This document shows, in pieces, positions 1-9,145 of a stretch of 64,000 nucleotides of DNA (the stretch's first letter is position 1; each line of letters starts with the position of its first letter). The translations under genes were made by a program, and so were the position numbers. This stretch comes from Salinimicrobium marinum (GTDB lineage: Bacteria; Bacteroidota; Bacteroidia; Flavobacteriales; Flavobacteriaceae): contig NZ_BMXB01000005.1 in NCBI RefSeq assembly GCF_014651535.1, forward strand, positions 62,001 to 126,000. The letters run 5' to 3'. The notes under the pieces are model-generated. The model searched no databases and was not told the origin of the DNA. It saw nothing but the letters and a program-made list of their open reading frames with translations.

Positions 1-2029
1 TGTGGTTTTTTCTGAAAATTTCATAGTCCACCTCCACCATGCTTTTTATATAACTGTCTGCAGAAAGCTCCAGAAAATCATAGCCATAAAATGGAAAAAT
101 ATTATTGATAAAATCATTTCCATAACCGCCAAGAAAAAAATCCAGGGAGTTGTTTTCGTTGTTCCCAATATGAAAGCCCGTACCGGCAGAAATCCTGGCC
201 GATATCCTAGAAGTGGGAGAAAAAGCATATCCAAGAGAGCCTTTTACGATCGAGAATTTTGAGAAATTCTCATGATAATCTGATGATAAAAAGTACAAGT
301 GAAAATCTCCGTTAAAATAAAATCCTTTTCCGGGAAGATATTTGTTATCAAAGCTGTCAAATTTCAGATAACTAAAGGCGCTAAAATAATTACTCTTGTC
401 AAAAACAGTAGATGGAATGGTAGTTTCCACGTCATTGATCGTTTCCGAAGTTACTTCAAGAAATTTATGTTCGGCCCCTAATCCTATGGAGAACACCTGT
501 TCAAAAAGGGTTTCTATATAGACGTGGTTGGTAAGATCTGCATAATCTATTGAAAGCCGATTCACATTTATATCTGATCTCATTTCGGAGGTGTTTTCTG
601 CAAAATCGACTCCCACACTTTTGTCAAAACTATTATACCTGGATCTCAACCCTACGCTCCAGTAGAAGCCTTTATCCCAGTAATATTCGAAATTATACCT
701 GAAATTATCCCCCAACACAAAATCAAAAGAAGCCACGTCATTGGTAAACAGAGAACTCTTTTTAGTGAAATTGATCAAAGCCCCACTCTTGTAAAGGTCA
801 TCATAATGCAATCCCATTTGTAAAAAGGTCTTGCTTTCCTTTTCCTCCAGTTGCAGTTCCATCGCGTAACCACCGTTAATTGGATTCAGTTTATAATTTA
901 CCCTATCAAAATTCCCGGTAGCCGAAAGATTGTTGATCCCCAGAACAAAATCTTTATAGGAGACGGTTGAAGGATACCTGAACCTGAGTTTGCCCAGCAC
1001 ATAAGCCCGCGGATAAGAATGATTTCCTTCCACCCGGATATCGGATATGTAAAGGCTGTCCACCTCCCTGATCTTAAGAGGCTCCCTTGTTTCTATTACC
1101 TGTTCTGCAGCAATATTCTTCAGTTGCTCCATACTGCTTCTCGCGGCTTCCTCTCCTGCGTCGATGATCTTTCTTCCGCGGTCAAAAGACATTACAGAAA
1201 AAGGTGTAATTGGAGGAACTATATAAACATCTGTCTCCTTTATTTTCTCCTCCATATCCTTTACAGTCCTGAAATTGCTTATCTGGGTGAGGATCTCAAA
1301 TACAGTTCGCAGCTCATTCCTGTCTGTAAGGCTATCCTGCACATCCACTCCGATGATAATGTCTGCTCCTCTTTTCCGCATTTCTTCCACCGGAAAATTA
1401 TTCACCACCCCACCATCTGTCAACAATTTACCATCTACCAGAATAGGACTGAACAAGGTAGGAATGGCCGAACTGGCCAAAACTGCCTGTGGCAGATGGC
1501 CGCTGTCCATGATCACCTCTTCTCCCGTTTCTACATTGGTCGCCACACAAAAAAACGGAATCGGCAATTCCTTGAAATTAGATTTGTCGGCATGATGCAG
1601 GGTCAGCCTGGAAATCATATTATAAATATTCTGACCCCTGGAAAGACCTGAAGGAAAAGAAATTTTGAAATCATCAAACGGCAGACTTATAGCATATTTT
1701 TCTGCATCCTTTCGTTCATAAAATGTTCTGGCTCCACGAGGAATTTCATCCTGAATGAGGATTTCAAAATTGGTGCTTTCAAAAATACTGTCCAGCTCGT
1801 TTGCAGTATACCCCGCTGCATACAAAGAACCTATAATGGCCCCCATACTGGTGCCACCAATATAATCTATTTGCACTCCGGCTTCTTCCAGGACCTTCAG
1901 GGCACCTATGTGCGCAAGTCCCTTTGCTCCCCCTCCACTTAAAACCACCCCAACGGTAGGATCTTTCTTTTCCTGAGAAAACAAAAGTGACGTACAAAAA
2001 AGGAAGAGAAACACTATTTTTTTATACAT
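1..2029 (-). CDS. Patatin-like phospholipase with C-terminal outer-membrane barrel (3' part missing)
   Basis: Probable exported patatin-type lipid acyl hydrolase. The reverse strand reads open for about 676 codons from an ATG at 2029 and leaves the window, so the C-terminus is missing. After a signal peptide (MYKKIVFLFLFCTSLLFSQ) come the patatin oxyanion motif GGGAKG, the serine-nucleophile motif GTSMG (GxSxG) near residue 60 and the DGG motif supplying the catalytic Asp near residue 205. The part beyond about residue 320 has the alternating aromatic strands of a BamA/surface-antigen barrel, as in PlpD-type patatins. The start overlaps the end of uvrC by 8 bases, suggesting translational coupling. 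The substrate cannot be read from the sequence. Confidence 0.88.
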   Translation of the reverse strand, partial: MYKKIVFLFLFCTSLLFSQEKKDPTVGVVLSGGGAKGLAHIGALKVLEEAGVQIDYIGGTSMGAIIGSLYAAGYTANELDSIFESTNFEILIQDEIPRGARTFYERKDAEKYAISLPFDDFKISFPSGLSRGQNIYNMISRLTLHHADKSNFKELPIPFFCVATNVETGEEVIMDSGHLPQAVLASSAIPTLFSPILVDGKLLTDGGVVNNFPVEEMRKRGADIIIGVDVQDSLTDRNELRTVFEILTQISNFRTVKDMEEKIKETDVYIVPPITPFSVMSFDRGRKIIDAGEEAARSSMEQLKNIAAEQVIETREPLKIREVDSLYISDIRVEGNHSYPRAYVLGKLRFRYPSTVSYKDFVLGINNLSATGNFDRVNYKLNPINGGYAMELQLEEKESKTFLQMGLHYDDLYKSGALINFTKKSSLFTNDVASFDFVLGDNFRYNFEYYWDKGFYWSVGLRSRYNSFDKSVGVDFAENTSEMRSDINVNRLSIDYADLTNHVYIETLFEQVFSIGLGAEHKFLEVTSETINDVETTIPSTVFDKSNYFSAFSYLKFDSFDNKYLPGKGFYFNGDFHLYFLSSDYHENFSKFSIVKGSLGYAFSPTSRISARISAGTGFHIGNNENNSLDFFLGGYGNDFINNIFPFYGYDFLELSADSYIKSMVEVDYEIFRKNH

Positions 2030-3818
2030 CTTCCTGGTAGTGATTTTTAATAATTCCGGCTTTCGATTTTCCTACTACCTGTGCCAGTTCTTCTCTCGAA
2101 GCTTCTTTTATGCGTTTGAGTGATCTAAATTGCTGCAACAGCTCTACCACCGTTTTTTCGCCGATGCCAGGAATATTTTCAAGTTCTGTGTTTAAAGCAG
2201 TACTGCTGCGTTTATTTCGATGGAAAGTAATCCCGAAACGGTGAGCCTCATTCCGCAGATGCTGAATAATCTTCAGGGTTTCAGATTTCTTGTCAAGGTA
2301 CAACGGAATAGTATCCCCCGGATAAAATATCTCTTCCAGGCGCTTGGCAATTCCAATGATAGCAATTTTTCCGCGTAAACCCAGAGTTTCCAAAGCTTTC
2401 ACTCCGCTGGAAAGCTGTCCCTTCCCTCCATCTACAATGATCAATTGCGGTAATGGTTCTCCCTCCTCCAGCAATCTCCTGTAACGCCGGAATACTACTT
2501 CTTCCATGGAAGCAAAGTCATTAGGACCCTCCACGGTTTTGATATTGAACTTCCGGTAATCTTTCTTGCTGGGTTTTCCATCTTTAAAAACCACGCAGGC
2601 CGCTACGGGATTTGATCCCTGTATGTTGGAGTTGTCAAAACATTCTATATGTCTTGGCTCTTCTTTTAACCGCAGATCCTTCTTCATCTGCGCCATGATT
2701 CTTTTTACATGACGGTCGGGATCTACGATCTTCATTTGTTTAAAACGTTCTTGCCTGAAATATTTGGCATTCCTGGTAGAAAGATCCACTATCTGTTTTT
2801 TATCGCCCAGTTTCGGCACCGTGACTTTTATATCTTCCCCCGCATCTACTTTAAACGGAACATAAATTTCACGGGTAAGGGAATTGAACCGCTGGCGTAT
2901 TTCAATGATCCCAAGCTCCAGGAGCTCTTTTTCAGTTTCATCCAGCTTTTTCTTAAGTTCTATAGTATGGGCACGAATAATAGCACCGTGCGATAACTGC
3001 AGAAAATTCACATATCCGTATTCCTCATCACTAACTATTGAAAACACATCAACGTTATTGATCTTCGGATTCACCACCGTGGATTTGGACTGGTAATTCT
3101 CTAAAACATCAATTTTTGATTTGATCTTCTGGGCTTCTTCAAATTCCATTTTTTCTGCGTGCTCCTTCATCTGCAGCCGGAACTCCTGAAGTGAGTCTTT
3201 AAAATTCCCTTTAACGATCTGGCGTATGGCTTCGATCTTTTTCAGGTATTCGGCTTCACTTTCGTTCGCTTCACAAGGGCCAAGGCAGTTTCCCAGATGG
3301 TATTCCAGGCATACCTTGTATTTTCCGTTCCTGACTTTCTCTTCGGAAAGGTCGTAATTGCAGGTCCTTAACTGGTACAAACCTTTAATAAGGTCCAGCA
3401 AGGTATTCACCGTCTTGAAACTAGTATAGGGTCCAAAATATTCGCTCCCATCCTTCACCAGTCTCCGAGTAGGAAAAACCCTTGGAAAACGTTCATTTTT
3501 TATACAGATCCAGGGATATGTTTTATCATCCTTCAGCATCACGTTAAAGCGTGGCTGCAGCTTTTTGATCAGGTTGTTTTCCAGCAACAAGGCATCCGTT
3601 TCAGAAGCGACCACGATGTGTCGTATTTCATGGATCTTTTTCACCATCACGCGAATCCGCTGACTGTCATTATTCTTGGTGAAATAAGATGTTACCCGTT
3701 TCTTAAGATTCTTGGCTTTCCCTACGTACAGGATCTTTCCGTTTTTATCGAAATACTGATACACACCCGGGTTTTCCGGAAGTGTTTTTAACTGTAATTC
3801 TACATTAGGTTTGTCCAT
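2022..3818 (-). CDS. uvrC: UvrABC excinuclease subunit C
   Basis: Nucleotide excision repair nuclease that makes both incisions around a lesion after UvrA/UvrB loading. The 598-residue length is normal. An N-terminal GIY-YIG domain is visible (GVYQYFDKNGKILYVGKAKN, residues about 18-37), then a UVR coiled motif for UvrB contact near residues 205-240, an RNase H-like nuclease domain containing ECFDNSNIQG near 395, and a C-terminal helix-hairpin-helix region (IPGIGEKT) near 553. The downstream patatin gene overlaps its stop codon. A -7-like box lies only 5 bases upstream of the ATG, so the transcript may have almost no leader. Confidence 0.97.
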   Translation of the reverse strand: MDKPNVELQLKTLPENPGVYQYFDKNGKILYVGKAKNLKKRVTSYFTKNNDSQRIRVMVKKIHEIRHIVVASETDALLLENNLIKKLQPRFNVMLKDDKTYPWICIKNERFPRVFPTRRLVKDGSEYFGPYTSFKTVNTLLDLIKGLYQLRTCNYDLSEEKVRNGKYKVCLEYHLGNCLGPCEANESEAEYLKKIEAIRQIVKGNFKDSLQEFRLQMKEHAEKMEFEEAQKIKSKIDVLENYQSKSTVVNPKINNVDVFSIVSDEEYGYVNFLQLSHGAIIRAHTIELKKKLDETEKELLELGIIEIRQRFNSLTREIYVPFKVDAGEDIKVTVPKLGDKKQIVDLSTRNAKYFRQERFKQMKIVDPDRHVKRIMAQMKKDLRLKEEPRHIECFDNSNIQGSNPVAACVVFKDGKPSKKDYRKFNIKTVEGPNDFASMEEVVFRRYRRLLEEGEPLPQLIIVDGGKGQLSSGVKALETLGLRGKIAIIGIAKRLEEIFYPGDTIPLYLDKKSETLKIIQHLRNEAHRFGITFHRNKRSSTALNTELENIPGIGEKTVVELLQQFRSLKRIKEASREELAQVVGKSKAGIIKNHYQEDV

Positions 3819-3823
3819 TGATC

Positions 3824-3831
3824 CAAAGGTA
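3824..3831 (-). promoter_or_regulatory. Candidate -7 box upstream of uvrC
   Basis: On the minus strand the sequence TACCTTTG fits the Bacteroidota -7 consensus TAnnTTTG and ends 5 bases before the uvrC ATG. No convincing -33 TTTG is seen about 20 bases further upstream. If used, transcription would begin almost at the start codon. This is a weak call from motif match only. Confidence 0.3.
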
Positions 3832-3882
3832 AAATATAAAAAATCTGAAGCCCTGACAGCGGCTTTTTAAAAATGTTAAATT

Positions 3883-3899
3883 TTTCTTAATTTAAGAAA
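3883..3899. repeat. 17-bp palindrome between uvrC and the TonB receptor
   Basis: The sequence TTTCTTAA-T-TTAAGAAA is a perfect inverted repeat with 8-base arms around one central base. It sits in the divergent gap between uvrC and the TonB receptor gene, about 60 bases from either start. The position suits a dimeric repressor site, but AT-rich palindromes also arise by chance. No regulator is identified. Confidence 0.35.
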
Positions 3900-3957
3900 T
3901 TAGTTTTTCACAAAAAATGAACCGCTTTTCTTTGCGCCCGCTAAACCCATCAATTAA

Positions 3958-6180
3958 ATGAAAACGTTTCTAATTCTCTTTTTCGCATTTACATCTGCAT
4001 TTGCACAAACACAAAAAGTAGAAGGCCTGCTTCTTAATTCCTCCAACCAACCGCTCGCAAATGTTGCGGTTTTTAATGAGAATACCGGCCAGCACACCCA
4101 AACCAATAACTTCGGAAAATTTGAACTGGAAAATATTTCTGTAAATGACAAGCTTTCTTTCACCCACATAGGGTACGGTACAGCAAAAATTTCCATTACT
4201 CCGGAAGATTTTGGAAGAGAGATCAGGTTTATTCTAGAACCTTCAGAAACCTCCCTTTCTCAGGTGCTAATTACTTCCGAAGTAAATATCCTGAACCAGA
4301 TTGCAGAAATTGACCTGCAGACGAATCCTGTGAAATCTTCCCAGGAGATCCTGCGCCGGGTGCCGGGATTGATCATTGGCCAACATGCCGGTGGCGGAAA
4401 AGCCGAACAAATTTTCCTGAGAGGTTTTGATATAGATCACGGAACCGATATTACCCTCAATGTGGACGGAATGCCTGTAAATATGGTTTCCCACGCCCAC
4501 GGACAGGGTTATGCAGATCTGCACTTTTTGATCCCTGAGACCATCGAAAAAATAGAATTCGGCAAAGGCCCATATTATTCCGACCAGGGAAATTTCAATA
4601 CTGCCGGTTATGTTGGTTTTAAAACCAAAGACCGACTTGAAAACAGTACTGTTTCTGTAGAATACGGGCAGTTTGACACCTTCAGGACGGTTGGAATGTT
4701 CAATGTTCTGGAAACGGAAAGCAGCAACGCCTACGTGGCGTCTTCCCTGAACCTTACCAATGGCCCGTTTGAATCTCCGCAAAATTTCAACCGGTTCAAC
4801 TTACTTGGAAAGTATAATTTTTCTATTCCCGGAGATCAAAAAATGACCTTAACCGCTTCTCATTTTCAAAGCAAGTGGGATGCTTCGGGACAAATTCCGC
4901 AACGTGCAATAGACGCCGGAATGATTTCCCGGTTTGGCGCCATAGACGATACCGAAGGTGGAAATACCAGCCGCACCAATTTACTGGCCACACATTCAAA
5001 ATACCTTAGCGCAACAAAAAGACTTAAAACAAAAGCTTTTTACAACCACTACGATTTCGAACTTTACTCCAATTTCACTTTCTTCCTGGAAGATCCTGTT
5101 AACGGAGACCAGATAAAACAGCAGGAAGATCGGAATATTTTAGGCTTTGAAACTGCCGTTTCAGACCTCATAGAATTCAATGATTTTGATTTCTCCTACA
5201 CTTCAGGAATCGGGTTTCGATATGATGATATCAATGAAGTGGAGCTGTCGCACACCCGAAACCGAAAAGAACTGCTTAACCGCCTCGCCTTAGGAAATAT
5301 TGATGAAACGAACGCTTACGGATTTGTAAACACCGAATTTAACTTCGGAAAATTCAAAGTTAATCCTGCACTTCGCCTGGATTACTTCAAGTTTGATTAT
5401 GAAAATCTGCTATCGGAAACTTACAACAATCAAAGTGAAACCAAAGTCTTCGCCAGCCCAAAACTGAATTTCATCTACAATCCAACGACTCAGTTTCAGC
5501 TGTTTTTGAAAACCGGGATTGGTTATCATTCCAATGACACCAGAGTGGTGGTAGCCAACAACGGGGAAGACGTTTTACCGGCTGCTTACGGAGCAGATCT
5601 TGGAGCAGTTTATAAAGCTACCGATAGGCTCGTTTTTAATGCCGCCTTATGGACGCTGTTTCTGGATCAGGAATTTGTGTATGTTGGAGATGCCGGAATT
5701 GTGGAGCCCAGCGGAAAAACCAGGCGAATGGGAATTGATCTTGGGGCAAGGTATCAAACTACAGACTGGCTGTATCTTTTTGCCGATGCCAATTACACCC
5801 ACGCCCGAAGCACCGAAGACCCGGAAGGAGAAAATTATATTCCCCTGGCGCCGGACTTTACTTCTACCGGAGGGATCGCCATCGAAAACCTAAAAAATTT
5901 CTCCGGAAGCATCAATTACCGGTACCTCAATGATCGACCTGCCAACGAGGATAACAGCATTACTGCCGAAGGTTATGTTGTCACAGATCTCAACCTGAAT
6001 TATTCTTACAGGAATTACACTTTCGGGATCATTGTAGAGAACATTTTTGATACCGACTGGAACGAGACCCAGTTTGCAACCGAAACCCGCCTTTTTGATG
6101 AACCGGCTCCTGTAGAAGAGATTCATTTCACCCCCGGAACTCCGTTTTTTCTAAGGGGGAAAATTTCAATTAATTGGTAA
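3958..6180 (+). CDS. TonB-dependent outer-membrane receptor, substrate unknown
   Basis: Outer-membrane active transporter powered by TonB/ExbBD. The 740-residue protein begins with a signal peptide ending at FAFTSAFAQ, followed by a carboxypeptidase-regulatory-like beta-sandwich (about residues 20-95, VEGLLLNSSNQPLANVAV), a plug domain (about 110-215, with VPGLIIGQ and FLRGFDIDHG) and a 22-strand-type barrel ending in an aromatic-rich strand (FLRGKISINW). A His-rich plug segment (HAHGQGYADLH) is noticeable and could contact a metal or polar ligand, but that is speculation. It stands 74 bases upstream of the RimB-like gene on the same strand. No SusD partner is adjacent, which argues against a polysaccharide utilisation locus. 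Confidence 0.9.
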   Translation: MKTFLILFFAFTSAFAQTQKVEGLLLNSSNQPLANVAVFNENTGQHTQTNNFGKFELENISVNDKLSFTHIGYGTAKISITPEDFGREIRFILEPSETSLSQVLITSEVNILNQIAEIDLQTNPVKSSQEILRRVPGLIIGQHAGGGKAEQIFLRGFDIDHGTDITLNVDGMPVNMVSHAHGQGYADLHFLIPETIEKIEFGKGPYYSDQGNFNTAGYVGFKTKDRLENSTVSVEYGQFDTFRTVGMFNVLETESSNAYVASSLNLTNGPFESPQNFNRFNLLGKYNFSIPGDQKMTLTASHFQSKWDASGQIPQRAIDAGMISRFGAIDDTEGGNTSRTNLLATHSKYLSATKRLKTKAFYNHYDFELYSNFTFFLEDPVNGDQIKQQEDRNILGFETAVSDLIEFNDFDFSYTSGIGFRYDDINEVELSHTRNRKELLNRLALGNIDETNAYGFVNTEFNFGKFKVNPALRLDYFKFDYENLLSETYNNQSETKVFASPKLNFIYNPTTQFQLFLKTGIGYHSNDTRVVVANNGEDVLPAAYGADLGAVYKATDRLVFNAALWTLFLDQEFVYVGDAGIVEPSGKTRRMGIDLGARYQTTDWLYLFADANYTHARSTEDPEGENYIPLAPDFTSTGGIAIENLKNFSGSINYRYLNDRPANEDNSITAEGYVVTDLNLNYSYRNYTFGIIVENIFDTDWNETQFATETRLFDEPAPVEEIHFTPGTPFFLRGKISINW

Positions 6181-6254
6181 ACTCACTGAAATTCAGTATT
6201 ATATTTTGAGAAATTGTTAAGATTTAAACATTCTCCTTTTATTAACTTGCAGCC

Positions 6255-6680
6255 ATGGAAAAAAGAATGATTGGTCGTTATGACAGGGCAGATTTTCCGG
6301 GTTTGCACTTAAACGATATTTCAGTAAAAATTGATACCGGAGCTTACACCTCCTCCATTCATTGTGATAACATTAAAGAAGAAGATGGCGTTCTTAAATG
6401 CACATTTCTGGATGAAGAACACCCGCTGTACAACGGCAAAGAATTTACTTTTACAGATTATGATGTTGTTTTTGTGAAATCCAGTAACGGGATGGTACAG
6501 AAAAGATATCAGATTCAAAGCACTATAAACCTGTTCAACAGAACCTATAAAATTTCTCTTTCACTTTCTGCACGCCAGGAAATGAGATTTCCTGTCCTGC
6601 TGGGGCGAAAATTTCTCACCAAAAAATTTATCGTAGATACCGAATATTTTGACGTATCCTTCAATCTCAACCAAGAATGA
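6255..6680 (+). CDS. RimB-like retropepsin-type protease (ATP-dependent zinc protease family)
   Basis: Small 141-residue protein of the family annotated as putative ATP-dependent zinc protease (PF05618), whose Pseudomonas member RimB acts with RimK. The aspartic-protease-like motif [10 protein letters not shown] (DTG) lies near residues 26-35, and the conserved GRKFL segment near 114. The beta-rich pattern between them fits a retropepsin fold. Its stop codon overlaps the start of the RimK-type ligase by 4 bases (ATGA), strong evidence of co-translation. In Pseudomonas, RimB is reported to trim or proteolyse glutamylated S6. The target here is unknown. Confidence 0.85.
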   Translation: MEKRMIGRYDRADFPGLHLNDISVKIDTGAYTSSIHCDNIKEEDGVLKCTFLDEEHPLYNGKEFTFTDYDVVFVKSSNGMVQKRYQIQSTINLFNRTYKISLSLSARQEMRFPVLLGRKFLTKKFIVDTEYFDVSFNLNQE

Positions 6681-7549
6681 ATATAAAAATCCTATCCAGA
6701 AATAGTAATCTCTATTCCACCCAACGGCTTATAGAAGCTGCAAAGGAGAGAAAGCATAGCATAGAGGTGATCGATCCACTTAAGTGTGATCTTATCATCG
6801 AGAAAAAACATCCTTCCATCTTTTACCGAGGAAGACATCTGGAAAATACCGATGCGGTAATTCCCAGGATCGGGGCTTCTGTTACTTTTTATGGTACAGC
6901 AGTAGTCCGGCAGTTCGAAATGATGGGCGTTTTCACCACTACCGAATCACAGTCACTGGTGCGCAGCCGTGACAAACTGAGAAGTTTACAGGTACTATCC
7001 CGCGCCCGGCTTGGATTGCCAAAAACTGTTTTCACCAACTACTCTAAAGATGTAGGGGAAGTGATCGACCATGTGGGAGGTGCACCTTTGATCATAAAAT
7101 TACTGGAAGGAACACAGGGACTTGGAGTTGTTCTTGCAGAAACCAAGAATGCAGCTGAATCGGTAATTGAAGCCTTCAACGGACTTCAGGCGAGGGTGAT
7201 CGTTCAGGAGTTTATCAAAGAAGCCGGGGGCGCCGATATTCGTGCCCTTGTGGTAGATGGCCATGTAGTGGGTGCGATGAAGCGCCAGGGAAAAGAAGGA
7301 GAATTCCGAAGTAATTTGCATAGAGGCGGATCTGCTTCTGTGATCCAGCTTACCGATGATGAGGAAAATGCAGCTATTAAGGCAGCAAAATCCATGGGAC
7401 TTGGAGTTGCGGGGGTAGACATGTTGCAAAGTTCCAGAGGTCCACTTATCCTTGAGGTAAATTCATCCCCGGGACTGGAAGGTATAGAAAAAGCAACCGG
7501 AAAAGACATCGCCAAAACAATTATTCGATATATTGAGAGAAACATGTAA
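6677..7549 (+). CDS. rimK: RimK-family ATP-grasp alpha-L-glutamate ligase
   Basis: ATP-grasp ligase that in E. coli adds glutamates to the C-terminus of ribosomal protein S6; relatives act on F420, pterins or amino-acid carrier proteins. The 290-residue length matches RimK. Visible features are the N-terminal preATP-grasp segment (residues 1-100), [10 protein letters not shown] near 101-110, the glycine-rich ATP loop [12 protein letters not shown] near 145, the strand [19 protein letters not shown] near 175-193, and the metal-binding [12 protein letters not shown] near 260-270. It overlaps the RimB-like gene by 4 bases and is 3 bases from the AstE/AspA-like gene, so the three probably form one functional unit. 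The family is certain; the substrate is not. Confidence 0.93.
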   Translation: MNIKILSRNSNLYSTQRLIEAAKERKHSIEVIDPLKCDLIIEKKHPSIFYRGRHLENTDAVIPRIGASVTFYGTAVVRQFEMMGVFTTTESQSLVRSRDKLRSLQVLSRARLGLPKTVFTNYSKDVGEVIDHVGGAPLIIKLLEGTQGLGVVLAETKNAAESVIEAFNGLQARVIVQEFIKEAGGADIRALVVDGHVVGAMKRQGKEGEFRSNLHRGGSASVIQLTDDEENAAIKAAKSMGLGVAGVDMLQSSRGPLILEVNSSPGLEGIEKATGKDIAKTIIRYIERNM

Positions 7550-7552
7550 TGC

Positions 7553-8542
7553 ATGGCTTCTATAGACGAAAACAACGTACTTGAACTTTTAGGGAAAAGA
7601 ATTTCGCCCGGCAAAGGCGCCACCATCAACTTCAATATGGCGAAGCTTTACACCGCCACATCGGTTGAAGTACCTATAATCATTGAACGGGCAAAAAAAC
7701 CGGGACCGGTGGTGTTGATCACCGCAGGAATCCATGGCGATGAGATTAATGGTGTGGAAGTAGTACGCCAGCTCATTGTAAGGGAAATTAACAAACCGGC
7801 TATTGGAACTGTAATTTGTATCCCTATCATCAATGTCTTCGGATTTCTAAATATGACCAGGGAATTTCCTGATGGCAGAGACCTTAACCGGGTGTTTCCC
7901 GGTTCCAAAAATGGCTCCCTTGCCAGCAGGTTTGCCTACCAGTTTGTTCAGAAGATATTACCGGTCGCCGATTTCTGCATGGATTTTCACACAGGAGGCG
8001 CCAGCAGGTTCAATGCCCCACAGATTAGGATTGTAAAAGGAGATCAGGAGGCGTTAAAATATGCCCGAATATTCAATGCTCCATTTACCATCCTCTCAAA
8101 AACCATTACAAAATCCTACAGGGAAACCTGCTCCAAACATGGAAAATCGGTGTTGTTGTTTGAAGGCGGAAAATCCAACAACAGTAATAAAGATATAGCC
8201 AGAAGTGGTGTGGAAGGAGCAATGAGAATCCTTCATCACCTGGATATGCTAAAGCAGAAATTTGAAGTACCCGATCCAAAAGGGGAAACCGTAGTTATTG
8301 AAAACAGCTCCTGGATGCGCGCCAAATACAGCGGACTGCTACATGTAAAAATTCCCTGCGGAAAGCATGTTGAAAAAGGTGAGTATATTGCCATTATAAC
8401 AGATCCATACGGGAAACTGCGTCATAAAGTTAAGGCACCAAATGAAGGATATATTATCAATGTGAATGAATCGCCAATAGTTTACCAGGGAGATGCTATT
8501 TTCCATCTTTCCGCTTCAAACAAGAGTCATGAAGAAGAATGA
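7553..8542 (+). CDS. Succinylglutamate desuccinylase/aspartoacylase-family zinc hydrolase
   Basis: Zinc-dependent amidohydrolase of the AstE/AspA family (M14-like fold), which releases acyl groups from acylated amino acids or cleaves terminal amides. In 329 residues the zinc motif GIHGDEINGVEV (HxxE) appears near residue 60 and the third ligand in DFHTGG near 145; the C-terminal beta-rich part (about 240-320) resembles a lipoyl/AspA domain. It starts 3 bases after rimK and its end overlaps the folate cyclo-ligase start by 14 bases. The context suggests that it removes or processes whatever the RimK-type ligase attaches. This is an inference: arginine-catabolic neighbours expected for a true AstE are absent. 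Confidence 0.85.
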   Translation: MASIDENNVLELLGKRISPGKGATINFNMAKLYTATSVEVPIIIERAKKPGPVVLITAGIHGDEINGVEVVRQLIVREINKPAIGTVICIPIINVFGFLNMTREFPDGRDLNRVFPGSKNGSLASRFAYQFVQKILPVADFCMDFHTGGASRFNAPQIRIVKGDQEALKYARIFNAPFTILSKTITKSYRETCSKHGKSVLLFEGGKSNNSNKDIARSGVEGAMRILHHLDMLKQKFEVPDPKGETVVIENSSWMRAKYSGLLHVKIPCGKHVEKGEYIAIITDPYGKLRHKVKAPNEGYIINVNESPIVYQGDAIFHLSASNKSHEEE

Positions 8543-9101
8543 GTTGCGCCTAAGATACAAGAAGCTGCGGGAAGATTTTTCTTCGGAAGAAATCGAAGAC
8601 AAAAGCCTAGAGATCGCCAATAACCTCCTGAAAATACCCATCTGGGAATATACATATTATCACCTTTTCCTGAGCATTGCCAATAAGAGAGAGGTGAATA
8701 CCGAAACTATCCTGCACATCCTGCAGGGAAAGGATAAGAATGTAGTGGTATCAAAATCTGATTTTGAAAATTTCCGAATGGTAAATTATCTATTGACAGA
8801 TTCCACTGTCCTAAAGCAAAACGAGTACGGAATTCCGGAACCGGTGGACGGAATTGAAATTCCACCGCAAAATATCGAGGTGGTTTTCATTCCCCTTCTG
8901 GCTTTTGACGAAAAAGGCAACAGGATTGGCTACGGAAAAGGTTTTTACGATAGATTCTTAGACAGTTGCACAGGAGAAACCGTAAAGGTTGGACTTTCAT
9001 TCTTTGAAGCAGAGCCCATTATTTCAGAAGTTTCAGAAAATGATATTCCACTCGATTACTGCGTCACTCCTGGAAAAATTTATAGCTTCAAAAATTTGTA
9101 A
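8529..9101 (+). CDS. 5-formyltetrahydrofolate cyclo-ligase
   Basis: Converts 5-formyl-THF to 5,10-methenyl-THF with ATP, returning a stored folate to one-carbon metabolism. The start is set at the ATG at 8529 (MKKNELRLRYKKLR), because upstream codons in the same frame belong to the end of the preceding gene. The result is 190 residues, the usual family size. Motifs seen are the basic N-terminal KxxLR segment, YGIPEP near 110 and the substrate/phosphate loop GNRIGYGKGFYDRFL near 137-151. The 14-base overlap with the AstE/AspA-like gene indicates the same operon. Confidence 0.93.
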   Translation: MKKNELRLRYKKLREDFSSEEIEDKSLEIANNLLKIPIWEYTYYHLFLSIANKREVNTETILHILQGKDKNVVVSKSDFENFRMVNYLLTDSTVLKQNEYGIPEPVDGIEIPPQNIEVVFIPLLAFDEKGNRIGYGKGFYDRFLDSCTGETVKVGLSFFEAEPIISEVSENDIPLDYCVTPGKIYSFKNL

Positions 9102-9145
9102 AAGTCGTTTTTTGAGGTACATTTAATGAACCAATCATTTTATTG

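Noticed and set aside
1019-1651. Open 210-codon plus-strand frame near the window start
   Set aside because: It is antisense to the patatin gene, which has clear catalytic motifs and a continuous frame on the minus strand.
3958-6180. Polysaccharide utilisation locus (SusC/SusD)
   Set aside because: No SusD-like lipoprotein or glycoside hydrolase lies next to either TonB receptor.
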